DNA from: Terana coerulea
Lineage: Eukaryota; Basidiomycota; Agaricomycetes; Polyporales; Phanerochaetaceae
Assembly: GCA_024811115.1 (NCBI GenBank)
Contig: JAKOGH010000743.1
Span: forward strand, 186,001-250,000
DNA length: 64,000 nucleotides
Direction of reading: 5' to 3'
Shown here: positions 43,051 to 54,821 of the stretch, in pieces
How the letters are laid out: each line of letters starts with the position of its first letter
Position numbering within the stretch: the first letter of the stretch is position 1
Notes under the pieces: model-generated
The model's database searches: none
What the model was told of the DNA's origin: nothing
The model's input: only the letters and a program-made list of their open reading frames with translations
Position numbers and translations under genes: made by a program

Positions 43051-44944
43051 ATGCACCCGCTACGAACCCACACGCTCATTTTAATCACCCTCTCATTAGC
43101 TCTATGGTCCTCGGACTTCGTCTTGGCGACGCTAGTCAATGTGACAGTCGACGACTCCGAGACCAGTGGCGGCCTATCCCTGATTCAGTACTCTCCGTCC
43201 ACCGCATGGAACGACGGTAACAGCTGCGCCAATTGCACAGCCCGTCCGGACCCGGATTCCACACTGGGCGGAACCTGGCACGACGCGACGCATCTTGAAG
43301 GCGGGGGGCCGGATGAGCTGGAGTACGCGAGTTTGGAATTCGATGGTAAGCCCTCACTTCGCCTGAATCTGCGCTATTGGCTCAGTTTCCTGTTACGCCA
43401 GGCTCCGCAATCTACGTGTACTGTATTATCGCGCACACCGCAACGTCTCCGGACGGGAATTCAGACATGACGTTCTTCATCGACGGCCAGGCGGTCGGGA
43501 CGTACGAGCTGGCACCCACCGGTCAAGCGACATACGACTACCACGTGCCGGTGTATGTGAATCATTCCATGCCACCAGGCCCGCATATCATCACCTTGCA
43601 GAATGGGCAGGTCGGAGGGACGAAAAGCCTAGTTCTATTGGATTACATCGTATATACGTGAGTGACTTAATATGTACTTTGTAGGAATTTGTCCTCACTG
43701 GCCTGATAAGACATGACGATGGCGTCGCCTCTTCTTCTACTTCGTCGACGACATCCATGCAGCCATCGCAGTCCTCTGCTTCCTCCGCTTCCCCTCCACC
43801 GCCTGTTTCTGTTCCTGTCACACAATCCTTCATCGTACCAAACAGTCCGACCGCCATCACCACACCACCCCTTCCCTCAGTGTCCATCCAGGTGGCCACT
43901 GAAGTCTTAGGTTCGGGGACAACCATCCTCGTCACATTCCCTAGCAGTGTCGATGCCCCAACGCCGTTGGCCGCTATTTCGTCCCCGAATGGATTCGGCT
44001 CGGTCACGGTGACTGCTACCCTGACCAGTTCCAATTCCGCCTTTCCTCCCGCCTCAAGCAACGACTCGTCCTTCGCTGCCTCATCCCATTCATCTCTCTC
44101 CAAGAAGACGCGAACCATCATCATTGCGGTCGCGGTGCCCTGCGGCATCCTCCTCCTCCTCGCTCTGATCGTCCTGCTTGTCTGGCGGTGCCGCCGCAAC
44201 CGCCGCAACCGGTACCAGTACCACGCGCAGCCCGCCGCAGGGATACCCGACGACGCCGGCCGGAGCGGCTGGGCAGAAGACGTGTGGACCGACGCGGGGC
44301 ACTCGGGCGGGGCGAGCAGCCGCGGGCACGGCGCCGACGCGGAGGCGGACGTCCACCCGAGCCTGAGCGCGGTGAAGCTCGGCGCGCCGAGCCTGCGCGG
44401 CGACGTCGCGGCGCGCGAGCGGGGCAGGGGCAGCCCGCGGCGGCCGGGCACGCGGGGGCGCGGCCTGACGGAGTCCTCCGCGACGAGCTCGCTGGCGGCG
44501 AGCGCGCCGTCCGAATACTCGTCCGCGAGCTCCTCGAAGGACCCGGCGGCCGCGCGCGTGCTGAACAGGCCGGCAGGTGCCTACCCGATCGAGACGACCT
44601 CGAGAACGCGGCATCCGTACGCGGCACGGACGCCGGAACCGGACATAGATGTCGAGGACGAGGACGAGGACGCCCTCGCGCCCTTGCCGGAGAACGACAC
44701 TCCCAGTCGCAGGCAGCAGCCTGCCGACGCACCACCTGAATCCGGACAGGCCAGACCGAGACCCCCGCGGCCGCTGCCGCTCCGTCCGATACTCGAGTCT
44801 CCCGCCCAGATGGCGCGAGCGAGGCAGTTTTTCCGCACGTCGTTGGCGTCCTCGGACAGACCGCCGAGTTATGACACGTATGAGGCCGGCGGTGTGCGGG
44901 CACCGAAGACAGGAGGGGACAGGGGAAGTATAGCTAAAGTATAA
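43051..44944 (+). CDS. Type-I membrane protein with jelly-roll-like ectodomain and long cytoplasmic tail
   Basis: Common basidiomycete surface-protein layout, function unknown. From the ATG at 43051: signal peptide (LILITLSLALWSSDFVLA), an ectodomain with VNVTVDDSETSGG, SAIYVYCIIAHTA and TFFIDGQAVGTYE (carbohydrate-binding jelly-roll style), and a Ser/Thr/Pro-rich stalk. One TM helix follows (IIIAVAVPCGILLLLALIVL) with the basic stop-transfer WRCRRNRRNR, then a Pro/Arg/Ser-rich tail of about 250 residues with acidic DVEDEDEDAL. Exons 43051-43345, 43402-43657 and 43711-44944, with introns of 56 and 53 nt in good phase. The tail is very GC-rich, which produces long shadow frames on both strands. 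Could be a cell-wall sensor or a mating/cell-contact protein. Confidence 0.75.
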
Positions 44945-45593
44945 GCGCTAGACGAGTCTCTTAGATCACTTGTACTTGGTGAGCTCTCCTTGAACTCAGG
45001 ATCTTACATGGGAACGCGTACTTACCCTCTGTGCAGGACTTTCTTACCCTGGGACTTTGCAGAGCTGTGTGTATCCTATGTTACCATCATATGTATAACT
45101 TATCTGCCTGAAAGCGCCCTCAAGCTTCAGGCTTTCGTGGTTGCACGCGCTGTGCCAAGCATCGTCTCCGCCTTTATCTGGTCTTGTCGGCCGACACAGC
45201 TTGATGAATTATGTTGCTGCAGGGGTACACGTTGTTAGCAGAACGTACTAATCGCGACGCGGTGTTGAGGCTGCGTCGTGTTTACCTGCAGGCGAATGCC
45301 AGTTCAACACCGGCGAGCATGCCGACAGAACACGCTACAATGTCAATCTCCATTGGCTTTTCGCCCTCGCACATTATTCGGCGGAACATTCAACATCGTG
45401 GTGGGTGGATTACCCGCCCTCACTTCTACTCTAGTGCGTTGGACCAGATGGTGTGTCTATAGCATTTCTATGCGATTAAGCTGCATTACATGGTGGATAT
45501 CTCATTAGTGCTGAGAAAGAGCGATTGACCAAAGTTCAGAGCATGCCACAGCAGTGAAAACGTGACCGAGAGTTGGGAGACGACCCACGCATA
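44945..45593. other. Intergenic, convergent 3' flanks
   Basis: No supported gene; short feature-free ORFs only. Confidence 0.4.
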
Positions 45594-47792
45594 CTAACGC
45601 CCAGCAAAAGGCGGTATGACTGCCACCCGACTCTTTCCCGATGTCCTTTTCTCTCGCCCCCGCGTCCGTGAACTCGAGCCCGGAGCTGGCTCACTGGTAG
45701 ACCAAGGCAGAGGACTCGGGCGGAAAGGAGTCGTCGAGCGATAGTCTTGGACAGGTGAGCTCGCACGCCCAGGTCTGTTCCGCGGCCATCGCGAACTGCT
45801 TGGGTACGGGTCTGGCAGAGACTGAGAGCTGCGCAGGGCCGACGTGCCCAGATTGATGCGGACGTAGCCGTCGTCAGAGAACGACGGTGAATGGGCTTGT
45901 GTGGTTGGCGTAAACATCGAGGTGAGGTGTGGGCGGACCGGTGGTGGAGGTGGCGGGATGGTAGTCGTGTCTGTGCCGGCGTCGGACAGCTCCCCGCTCA
46001 TGAACCGAGAGGATATGGTCTGCGCCCGGATACGCATGTGCGTACGATTCCGCTCGTACTCCTCCTCTTCGTCTGTCGGTATCTCGTTGCCATCCTGATC
46101 CAAACGTGCTGTACCACGTTTAAGAGTAGTTTCGTGCAATGAGAACGAAAAATGCTCACCCCATCCACGCCTCCGACGCCGACGCACGCTGTCTGCAGCA
46201 GAAGACCCGCTAGCTCGTAGTATACTATCTGATCTCCCGTACTCGTCGAAGTCCCCTACCCACGGTGGGGGAGGCGGAGGTAGATGAGCGACTGCCCTGC
46301 TAACTCCCAGCGAGCTGAAGGTCGGAAGAGACACTTCAACTTCCCTTGACCGCAACCTATTGAGAAGATCTGTCCGGTGGCGAGCAACATCGAGCCCAGT
46401 CACTGGAGGTTGAGGACGTCGAGAACCCTCCCCTACGTAATAGTACGGAGGGAACTCCTCGTCCTCAGAGTCAGACAGTATATCAAGGGGCATCTGGTCA
46501 TCTTCAGCGGCCTCAAGGAGACTCCATCTACGCCTCTCCGCCATCTGCGCTGCATGACCTGGTGGCAGTGTTTCCGATGCGATCTCCAGACTTGGCATGT
46601 CTGAGTGACTCTCGGGAACGGGTTCGGGTTCGATAACAGGCAGAGCCTGGAAAGACCGAACCATCAACGGAGGCACCCTAACCGAAGAGTTAATGAGGCT
46701 CGAAGGCGGCCGGCGTTCGCGTAGGTTCTCTCGCCACAGGGCCGTACGGTCGCGAGGAGTCCATCGCCTGGAAGAGGGATCGTCTTCTTGGTCGGATAGG
46801 CTTCGTATAATTGGCCCTTCTTCAGTACCAATATACGTAACCGTCGGCATCAGCGTCGGCGTCGCAGAAGGGGATGACCTGAACGTCGCGGAGGATTGAA
46901 GGAGTCGCTCCCGTTGCTGATTCAACTGCTCGGTAAGAGCCACAACGGAGGCGTCGAGAGCCACGGGAGTGGACTCCGCGGGAGACCTCGCGGAGGACGC
47001 GCGGGCTTCGACGCGACGCCCGAGTGAGGTGGACGGGTCCGCAGGGTCTGCATCGTGTCTTGACATCAGATACGACATGAGGAAGGATCGGCGAGCTTGA
47101 TCAAATTCTCGAGCCCGTGGCCCGAATGGAAGCGTTGAGCTCGTCGAGGAGGGACGCGACGGCTCCAGCTCAGCGGACGGGCCAGCATTGACAACATCTT
47201 CCGCCGCACCAGTGAGTTCCCGATAGCGACGTCGTATCCGCTCCGCTGCTTCTACTGGAGACTCGCCGTCTCGTATAACGGACACGGCGCGCATAACCTC
47301 GTCCAGGTCCTGAGTGGCAGCGGGTGCCGATTCGCTCGCGCTACCAGTCGCGGTGGGGGCTGAGAGCACTATAGCGGAGTGCTGCGGTGCCATTTCGGAA
47401 CGAGAAGTTCGTTGGTTCTGCTGCGCCATAGTCGTTAACGTGATGTTCAACCGGTTGGTGAGCGTCAGTAGGCGTTCGTAGGCCGACTCGATGACGGTTG
47501 AGACTCGGTTAAGCGACTCCCGAGACTGGGCGATGGTTTGTAGCAGGTCAGGGTTCGGCAAAGTGAGTGGATTTGGAGAGTCGGATTGTATGACGTGCGA
47601 CGTTGAGGGTTGCGGTGGTCTGGCTTGAGTGTTCTGAGGATCGGAGGCTACCGCGGAAGCAGCCCCAGAGTCGCAGGTCTGGCAAAGGCAAGTGGCAAGG
47701 TCTTGAGACAAAGCAAAGTATCAGCCTGCTTGTACGCCTAGATTAAGGAGACTGTTCTGACGTGCTGTTGTGCTGTATAGAGGTCTTCCCAT
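45594..47792 (-). CDS. Large, mostly disordered protein of unknown function
   Basis: Unrecognised. A long open frame ends GKSRVAVIPPFAGR. The open frame itself starts at a TTG, so I place the start at the ATG ending at 47792 (MGRPLYSTTARQ), joined by a gtacaa...tttgccag intron at about 47658-47728 to TCDSGAASAV. There is a coiled-coil candidate at SRESLNRVSTVIESAYERLL. The rest is rich in Ser/Pro/Arg with acidic patches (LSDSEDEEFPPYY). An in-frame 51-nt intron (46109-46159, gtgagc...tacag) probably removes EHFSFSLHETTLKRGT, giving about 680 aa. Its antisense Ser-rich frames are shadows. Confidence 0.6.
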
Positions 47793-48213
47793 GAGCTTGC
47801 GGGCTGAGCCTTGTACGCTGTTGTAGAGGTCGCCTTAGGGACCTCGGCAACAGCGGTGTACGAGATAGGTCAAGCCGACTACACTATGTACTATCCAAGG
47901 AAAAGCAAAACAGCGACCTTGGGGATGAGGATGAGGTAGCAAGAAGAGAACAAGCTGCAGTTGGAGATGGCGGTGGCGGGCTGCTCATGAACTCACAGGT
48001 CATTCGGATGGCGGTACGGAACAGCGGCAATCAGTAGCCTATCCTGAAATAGAGATAGGCGCATCAGGCGCATCAACCAAGCCAATGATCCCGCAGACTG
48101 CAGCCAACCTTCTGAAGTTCTAAACTTCAGTTGACCTTAGTACGTCACATAACGCCTCCCTGCAGGCAACAACAACAGATAAAACGAATATATTAGCGCG
48201 GTCATCTCTCCTG
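47793..48213. other. Intergenic
   Basis: 5' flank of the disordered-protein gene and 3' flank of UTP5. No feature seen. Confidence 0.4.
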
Positions 48214-50745
48214 TCACTCGCTCCCCTCATCCTCGTCTTCATCGGTGTATTCTTCTGCCTCATCGTCAATGAAGCCGTTCAGCTTACCACCGTCCTCCTC
48301 ATCGCTGTCGTCCTCATCCGCCTCCTCATCCTCCTCGTCTTCATCCTCTTCATCCTCGCTAGCATCTGTCTCTTCATCCTCGTCCTCACTTCCGCCGAGC
48401 TCAACATCCTCAACGCTACCTGCGTCATCTCCACTCTCAACCTCGACATCCACCCCTTCTGCATTCTCCTCATCCTCGGACTCGGACTCCTCCTCACTCT
48501 CACCTTCCACATACTTAGCAGCTCTTTTCTTCGCGGTCTTTCGTTTCCTCCTACCACTCTTCGCAGGTTTTGGCACTGGCAAGGGAGCAGGGGCAGACGA
48601 TGACCGCATCTCGATTTGGGAGATGACCATGTCCAAACGACCGCTGAGGGATAGCAGGCTCTCTTGCAAAGCAAGACGCGAAGTAAGAGTTGCGTGAAGA
48701 CCCGAAAGGCGAGCAACAAGGTCGGGCATCTGCGCAAGTGTCAGAATCGGTTTAGATCACGATGAAAGCCGAGCTCACCGTGAGGAGGTGGCCGCCATGT
48801 ACAACCAAGACTGCTCTGACCCATCGGACAAGACCAGTACCCCGCTGTGCGCCAGCCCCCGCTCCTCCACCTTTTCCTCTACCTACCCGTTTACCCCGAC
48901 CTAACCGCTCGACACAAGCTGTGACAAGAGGAACCGCCAACTGTGGTGGTAGTCGCTTCACAGTATTCTGGATGAGGGTCGCATTCGAATGCGCTAGACA
49001 CGTCTCCAGAAGGCCAGAATCTGAAGAATGTAGCGCTTGTATAAGAGTGCGTGTAAGTGATGCAGCGGGGACAGCTTGGATGGACGGCTCCGGTTTACTA
49101 GATTTCGAAGGCGACCCATCTTCGTCGTCCGAGACTGCGAGCGCAGCAGCATCGCCAGTCAATGCAGTAAGTCTCTGTCCCAAACTCATTTCCGCGAGCT
49201 CTGCGTCTAGTTCACCCTCGTCGCGAGTGGTAAGGTCGTCCATGATCGCGTCTTCACCAAGATGATTCCCAGAGCGAACGGCAACGGAGGAAGATTCGCT
49301 ATATCGCGCCGTTGGAGCGCCCTAATCCATTATAGTCACAATCATAGGCCTGAATTGCGGAGAAAATGACTTACTATAGGACCTTGCGCTTCAGCCGCGA
49401 GACCGACTCCGGTAGGGAGTGGCGAGACTGAGACGTCTTGAATGAACTCTCCAGATGCATCCAGGTATTCCTGTCAAGACGATTAGAATATCCAATTTTA
49501 ACATTTGCTGGATACTCACAACCACGTCGAAGACGGGCTTCACACCGCCAGCAAGCCTCACAATGCGCACTTTGCCCTCCTCTTGCGCCACAAAAGCCGC
49601 GGAAATGACTTCAGCTCGTGTTTCTGCTTGTTTCTTTGACGATGTGACCGAGATTGTCGAGCGTGGGGACAGCGTCGGGATTTTTGACTTCGCCTTCGAC
49701 GAATTTGACGCCGAACAGCTGGTTTCGAGAGGAAAGATGGCGACACGGCCTGAGCCGGATACGGCAAGGAGGTTATTTGAGCTCGAGGATGAAGACGAGG
49801 AAGTCGAGGTCACTGCAATGGCCCGTACATCCGAGTCCAGGGGAATAGATGCAGCGACTTTGCCCTCAGTTGTCGCCGAGCCTTCCTCTGGGACGTCCCA
49901 AAGGTAAATGAAGCGGTCTGCTTCAGCCGTCGACAAGAATCTTGAGGGAGCCTCCCAATGCAAGCTCGTCACTGGTGACGCATGTCCAGTAAAGGATGCG
50001 GTTTTTGAGGTCTTAGAGGGCGAGTCTAGTGAAGATTCTGACTGGGATTCCGCGGCGAGCAGGTGGATAGCGTAGCTGGCCGCCAGGACTTCAGTCGTCT
50101 CCGCCTCTTCGTCCGAGGCACCTGGGCGAACTGAGATGCACGAGTATGGCACTCGCTCCTCCGTTTTCCAACTTCCCCTCACGCCACCATCCCGCAAGCT
50201 CCATAGGCGCAGAACACCGTCTGCACCGGACGTCCAGATATTATGAGTTTCACTGCTTGACTCCTCCGCCACAGCCACAGATACCAGAGCCGCCGTGTTT
50301 GTAGGGTGGGATATTGTCTTCACAACTTTGCCGTGCGCGGGGAGAAAAGGATGATAGACCCGTTCGAGAGAGCAAGCACGACACCTGGCGGAGGAGCTTT
50401 CGCAGAACCGTCCTCTTCCCCCTGATTCTTTCTCTTCCGTTTCCTCTTTGGTTCTTCACTGTGCGAAGCGTCGAAACGAGCCCAGCATAACGAAGAGACT
50501 CGTGAAGAATCAACAACATATTCTGCTATTGATTGGCCAGTCGTGGTGTCGTACACGCGCAAGCGGTGCTTGTCTACGGCGAGCGAGAGGAATGCAAAGA
50601 GCTCCCCGCCCTGTGAGAAGGAAGAAAGCGAGTGGGTAGATGAAGCATCCTCGACCGCCGGTTGTGAGATGGTGGAGGTCGCTCCTGGACGAGATTTTGG
50701 CGGCTTGCTGCGCGTTTTTTTGGCCTTGGAGGCGGTGGATGCCAT
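48214..50745 (-). CDS. UTP5: U3 snoRNP protein Utp5 (WDR43), t-UTP subcomplex
   Basis: Nucleolar 18S pre-rRNA processing and rDNA transcription factor. N-terminal basic lead (MASTASKAKKTRSKPPKSR), then WD40 strands (LAVDKHRLRVYDTTTGQSI, VVLALSNGSIILFSP, NIWTSGADGVLRLWSLRDG, TSLHWEAPSRFLSTAEADR). The Utp12-type C-terminal domain follows (TRTLIQALHSSDSGLLETCL, PPQLAVPLVTACVERL, WVRAVLVVHGGHLLT, LHATLTSRLALQESLLSLSG), then a Lys/Arg patch and a very long Asp/Glu tail (about 48220-48520). Introns at about 49323-49373, 49471-49520 and 48729-48773. A one-base frame break occurs at about 50330-50345 (FSPR to HGKVVKTISH). Divergent from the CDK gene. Confidence 0.88.
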
Positions 50746-51107
50746 TTTGTGATGCTGGGGTCGAGAGTAAGCTCAGAGCCCAAGGACGGAAGAGGAATTG
50801 AAGTGTGACATACCTCAACTCTCGAAAGAGACCTTGCTTACCGGGCGTCTGTCCAAAATTTATGTCGCGCCGCATTCGGCATGGGCGTCTGTTATGACCT
50901 GGGACCCGACGCGCTCGGCGCCTGTGTTTGTCTTATACCTTCACCTTCCGTTCATCCTCGGATTTCGAGCCTTGGACCAGAGTTTCTCTCTCTTACCATC
51001 TCTCGCTCCTTCTCCTCGTCGCGAACGCTCTAACTACACTTCTTGGTGTACATATCTTACCCTCTTGTTAATAAACCGCTTCCAACCTGGATTCACAACC
51101 GGCTCAG
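50746..51107. promoter_or_regulatory. Shared divergent promoter, UTP5/CDK
   Basis: 362 bp between two start codons. CT-rich runs (tctctctcttaccatctctcgctccttctcc, about 50988-51016) precede the CDK gene. Confidence 0.45.
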
Positions 51108-52556
51108 ATGAACTACGTCCAGGTTAGTGGCGAACACTCAGATGTTTGCGCATATACTCACAGCATCTTCAGCTCGAGAAATTAGGTATGATGCAGGCTG
51201 TTGTATTGCTCGAATTTCCCGCTGATTTGCTACAGGTGAGGGGACGTACGCGACGGTGTACAAGGTCAGTACAGCCTTTGGCCACGCGTGACCACCGATG
51301 TTGAGAGGTTTCGCGCAGGGCCGCTCTAGGACGACGAATGAAATTGTGGCATTGAAGGAGATCCATCTCGATGCGGAGGAAGGCACCCCATCCACCGCCA
51401 TCCGGGAGATCTCACTTATGAAAGAGCTCAAGCACGTCAACATCGTCCGCCTCTACGATGTCATCCATACGGAAACCAAGCTTGTCCTCATCTTTGAGTT
51501 CTGCGACCGGGATCTGAAGAAGTACATGGATACCCACGGCGAACGTGGTGCTCTGGAACCAAACACCGTTCGGAGCTTCATGTACCAACTCTTGAAGGGC
51601 ACCGCCTTCTGCCACGAAAACCGAGTCCTTCACAGAGACTTGAAGCCTCAAAACTTGCTTATCAACCGTAAGGGTGAACTCAAGCTTGGAGACTTCGGTC
51701 TTGCTCGGGCCTTCGGTGTTCCGGTGAACACTTTCTCGAACGAGGTGCGTCTAGAATCTTGACGTTTTGGTTTTGACTCATGGCCGCATACAATAGGTTG
51801 TGACGTTGTGGTACCGTGCACCAGACGTTCTGTTGGGCTCGCGTACCTATAGCACCTCTATCGATGTGTGGTCTTGCGGTTGCATCTTTGCTGAGATGAT
51901 TTCCGGTGTCCCTCTCTTCCGAGGGCAGGGACAACCAGGATCAGCTCCTGCATATCATGCGCATTATCGGCACCCCCGACGAGCGACTTCTCCGCAAGAT
52001 CATCAGCGAATCGGTGAGTCTGCCGCTCTGACTGCGCTGCAGGAACTCCGTACTCATTCAGGCTCAGAAAGCGGACCCCAGTCAGCTACCGCAGAAGCAG
52101 TTCCCACGCTACCCGAAAATCCCCTTCGCGCAAGTTCTCCCCAAGGCGTCGCCTCAAGCCCTGGACCTCCTCGAGCGTCTCCTCCAGTTCGACCCGGCCA
52201 AGCGAATCTCCGCCGCCGACGCGCTCAACCACCCCTACTTCACCACCGGTTCTCTGCCGTACCCCCTTCCCCAAGCGGGCGCCATGGCCCCTCCTCAATT
52301 CAACTTCCCCCATCCTCACGCTCAGCAGGCGGGACAGCAGCCGCCGATGCAGCAACAGCAACAGCAGCATGAGGCAGCGCAAGTTCAAGCCCAGGCCCAC
52401 GCTGCGTACCTCGCGCAGCAGGGGATGGCTCCCGCCATGTACGCTCAGCCTGGACAGGCCCAGGCCCAGGCGCCGGGTATGGCAATGCCCCAACAGCACC
52501 AGTTCATGCCCCAGTACGCACAGCACGCTCCGCAGTACCAGCCTGGTGGACGATGA
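51108..52556 (+). CDS. PHO85: Cyclin-dependent kinase, Pho85/Cdk5 type
   Basis: Proline-directed kinase that pairs with Pcl-type cyclins in phosphate, polarity and cell-cycle control. A first mini-exon MNYVQ (51108-51122) is followed by LEKLG (51173-51185), EGTYATVYK and [17 protein letters not shown]. Motifs: STAIREIS (PSTAIRE, the PSSALRE-like variant of Pho85/Cdk5 relatives), [49 protein letters not shown]. The C-terminus is an unusual Gln-rich tail of about 90 residues (poly-Q at about 52351-52368). A one-base insertion in the GGG run at about 51921 shifts the frame after PLFRG; reading [20 protein letters not shown] restores it. It lies in a clear homopolymer and is probably a sequence error. 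Confidence 0.88.
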
Positions 52557-52887
52557 AAATAGAAAAAGGGCGCGCAGAAATTGAACTAGATTCCTCGCTT
52601 CTCGACAGCATCCATGGTCTTCCTTCGCAGGTTCTCGCATCGCAACTTCTTTAATAATGTATAAATCCTGTACATCATGGGCCTTCTTCTCTCCCTGGAA
52701 TCATTCGGAACCAAACATGTACTATGCCGACTTCCAACTTGTATCGCGATTCAAGATGTATTACAGCTGTAATCCGATTATTGTATTGTCCGTATTATAT
52801 CAGCTGTTGCACTAGTATGAGGCATAGCATGTAACTCGCCCTGCTGGGACTATCGCCGTCGTGATGACCTGCGTACACTCGGCGTTG
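52557..52887. other. Intergenic, convergent 3' flanks
   Basis: 3' UTR region of the CDK (AT-rich, ctgtacatcat) and downstream flank of the glycosylase. The glycosylase may end farther out, at about 52855, if its last intron is spliced. Confidence 0.4.
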
Positions 52888-54538
52888 CTACTGAAGTCGG
52901 CTCTTGCTGGTGTTTACCTCGTTTCCGTGGGGGCGATGATGCGATCTTATTCGTATCCTGTAAAGCACTTTTAGTGTGATGCGGTAAAAGATAATTGTGT
53001 TGGTAGTACTTGCCTTCCGTGTGCGTTTGGCAGGTTTGCTCTCTGTGTCGTCCCCTTCTTCATCCTCCAGAGGCGTCAAGTCACTATCCCCGTCTTCTTC
53101 ACTTCCATCGTCTCCTTCTCCGGCTTTCGTCTTGGTAGATTTACGCTGCGGTCGCCGTGTCTTGCCGTTTGTCGCTGCTGCGGAGGGATGCTGCAACTCA
53201 GTGACATACGCTGACGTTCGACCGCCGACTGTGATAAACTTGATAGTGGCGGGCTCTCCAGAAGGCTGCCATGATGTTAGCGCGTCCAACGAGCGTGCTG
53301 GACGATAAGACGCACCAACAACAGCGTGTGCTTCTTTTCCCTTTGCCCTAAAGATCCAGGCATGCTATGTGAGTATACTCGTCTAAGAGAAAGCTGAGGG
53401 CAGCCTTACCCAGCGGTGCTTGAACAGCCAATTTTCTGGGAACTTCGAGTCGTCCGCGTTCACTTCAACAGCGACTCTGCACACTTCGCGAGTTTGATGG
53501 TGCAAAGCTTGAAGCTCCTCCCCTGTGAGGTCATTCGAACGTCTTTCCGGATGTACTCGAGCGTGATAAAGTATCTCGTCTAGTGCCGTGCTGAGTTCTC
53601 AGTTCATGTTGACTTGAGTATCGGAAAGTTCGCACCTGCAACCCAGTTACCAACCCCTGCGCTGAAAGACTGATCAAGTAGCAGGGCTTTGATAGGACAC
53701 GCTCGTTTGGCGACCCGAGACGTGAACTCGTCGAGGCTGGGCATGGACAGTATCGGGTCAAATCCCAGTGACGATATTGGCGGCTCGGTAAGTGGAGACT
53801 TCACGAGTCGGATACGCCCCAGTCTCCGAGCATCCAAGAATGCCACTTCGGTGACGGTGTCGGAAGACTCCTCGCGGATGTGGAGAATGAACTAGAATTA
53901 AATCAATCTCAATAGGAACTGTCAAAGCCGCGCCATGCGAATGAATGGAAGTCGGAAGAGAGAGTAGTCACCTTCATAAAACGCGGGGGCCAGTTGGTAT
54001 TCGCTTTCCGTGGGGCTTCCTTGTAATATGTTGCTAATTGTCCTTTCACCTGCATGGTCATGGTTCATCATAGGGGGCACATCGGCATAGGCTTCGAATG
54101 CGCCGTACCTGAAGCATTCCGGTCATACCAAAGTGCAAGACGGGCATCAATCCGTCACCGTCTAGCTCTAAGTAGAACACTTTTCCTGGAAAGCATCATG
54201 TCAGCATCCTCAACTTCTCTGGTGGGTAGAGTGAGCTGAATCTATGGTACCATATCTGCCGACATCCTTTACTATGCGCCCTGTCAACTCTTTTCCTATG
54301 GAAAAGTGTTTCAGTACATATATGCCGAGCATTCTCGTGTGTTATATAACTCACGAATTCTGCGTGTGTCGTTCCCGAATACACAATAGTGTCTTCGACT
54401 GTCTGCACCTTTTCGATTTTCTTGCCTTTAGCGATGTTCCTCAGCAGTAACGCTGCTCGTTCAACCTCTAGAGTAGTTTGATTAAGGTGTTCAGCACGCA
54501 GTCAAATGCTTCATGGACCAACCTGGTAGTTCTGGCAT
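52888..54538 (-). CDS. Formamidopyrimidine-DNA glycosylase/AP lyase (Fpg/MutM-type)
   Basis: Base-excision repair enzyme for oxidised purines. The first exon encodes only MPELP; a 63-nt intron then leads into EVERAALLLRNIAKGKKIEK. The mature N-terminus is therefore PELPEVE, whose Pro and Glu are the catalytic residues of the family. Further: TVEDTIVYSGTTHAEF, the DNA-binding segment PIKALLLDQSFSAGVGNWVA (helix-two-turn-helix), EILYHARVHPERRS and VEVNADDSKFPENWLFKHRWGKG. The C-terminus lacks the four-Cys zinc finger of bacterial Fpg, as in plant and fungal members, and is a Lys/Arg/Asp/Glu-rich tail (KPAKRTRKAS), probably nuclear-targeting. The end is uncertain between 52888 and about 52855. 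Confidence 0.88.
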
Positions 54539-54821
54539 GCCTCAAGGCTTCACAGTTCAATTTGGAGAGTCGGAGCGGTGATCACGAACGAAGTCCAACA
54601 GACGCCTACATCTCCTACGTGAGCGCTTAGCGGATCAAAGGTGTGTCGATCTGGGCGCCCGATCTTCCCTCAAATCTTGTTCGCCGGATCGAGTGTGCCT
54701 AGGCTCTTCGGGCTACTCCGCCCGGCGCTCCTCATTTGTCTGACGACTTTCATGCCCCCGCCGACAACTCAGTGCAGGCGGCCCAGTTAGCAGTGCGCAT
54801 TCTTGTTTTGCACACTCATTC
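54539..54821. promoter_or_regulatory. Shared divergent promoter, glycosylase/MFS transporter
   Basis: 283 bp between two start codons. No clear TATA box seen. Confidence 0.35.

Noticed and set aside
44090..44903. Long minus and alternate-frame ORFs over the type-I membrane protein tail
   Set aside because: Shadows of the very GC-rich sense frame; Arg/Ala/Pro composition without any domain or splice logic.
48245..48697. Poly-Ser protein on the plus strand
   Set aside because: Mirror image of the acidic Asp/Glu tail of Utp5 on the minus strand.
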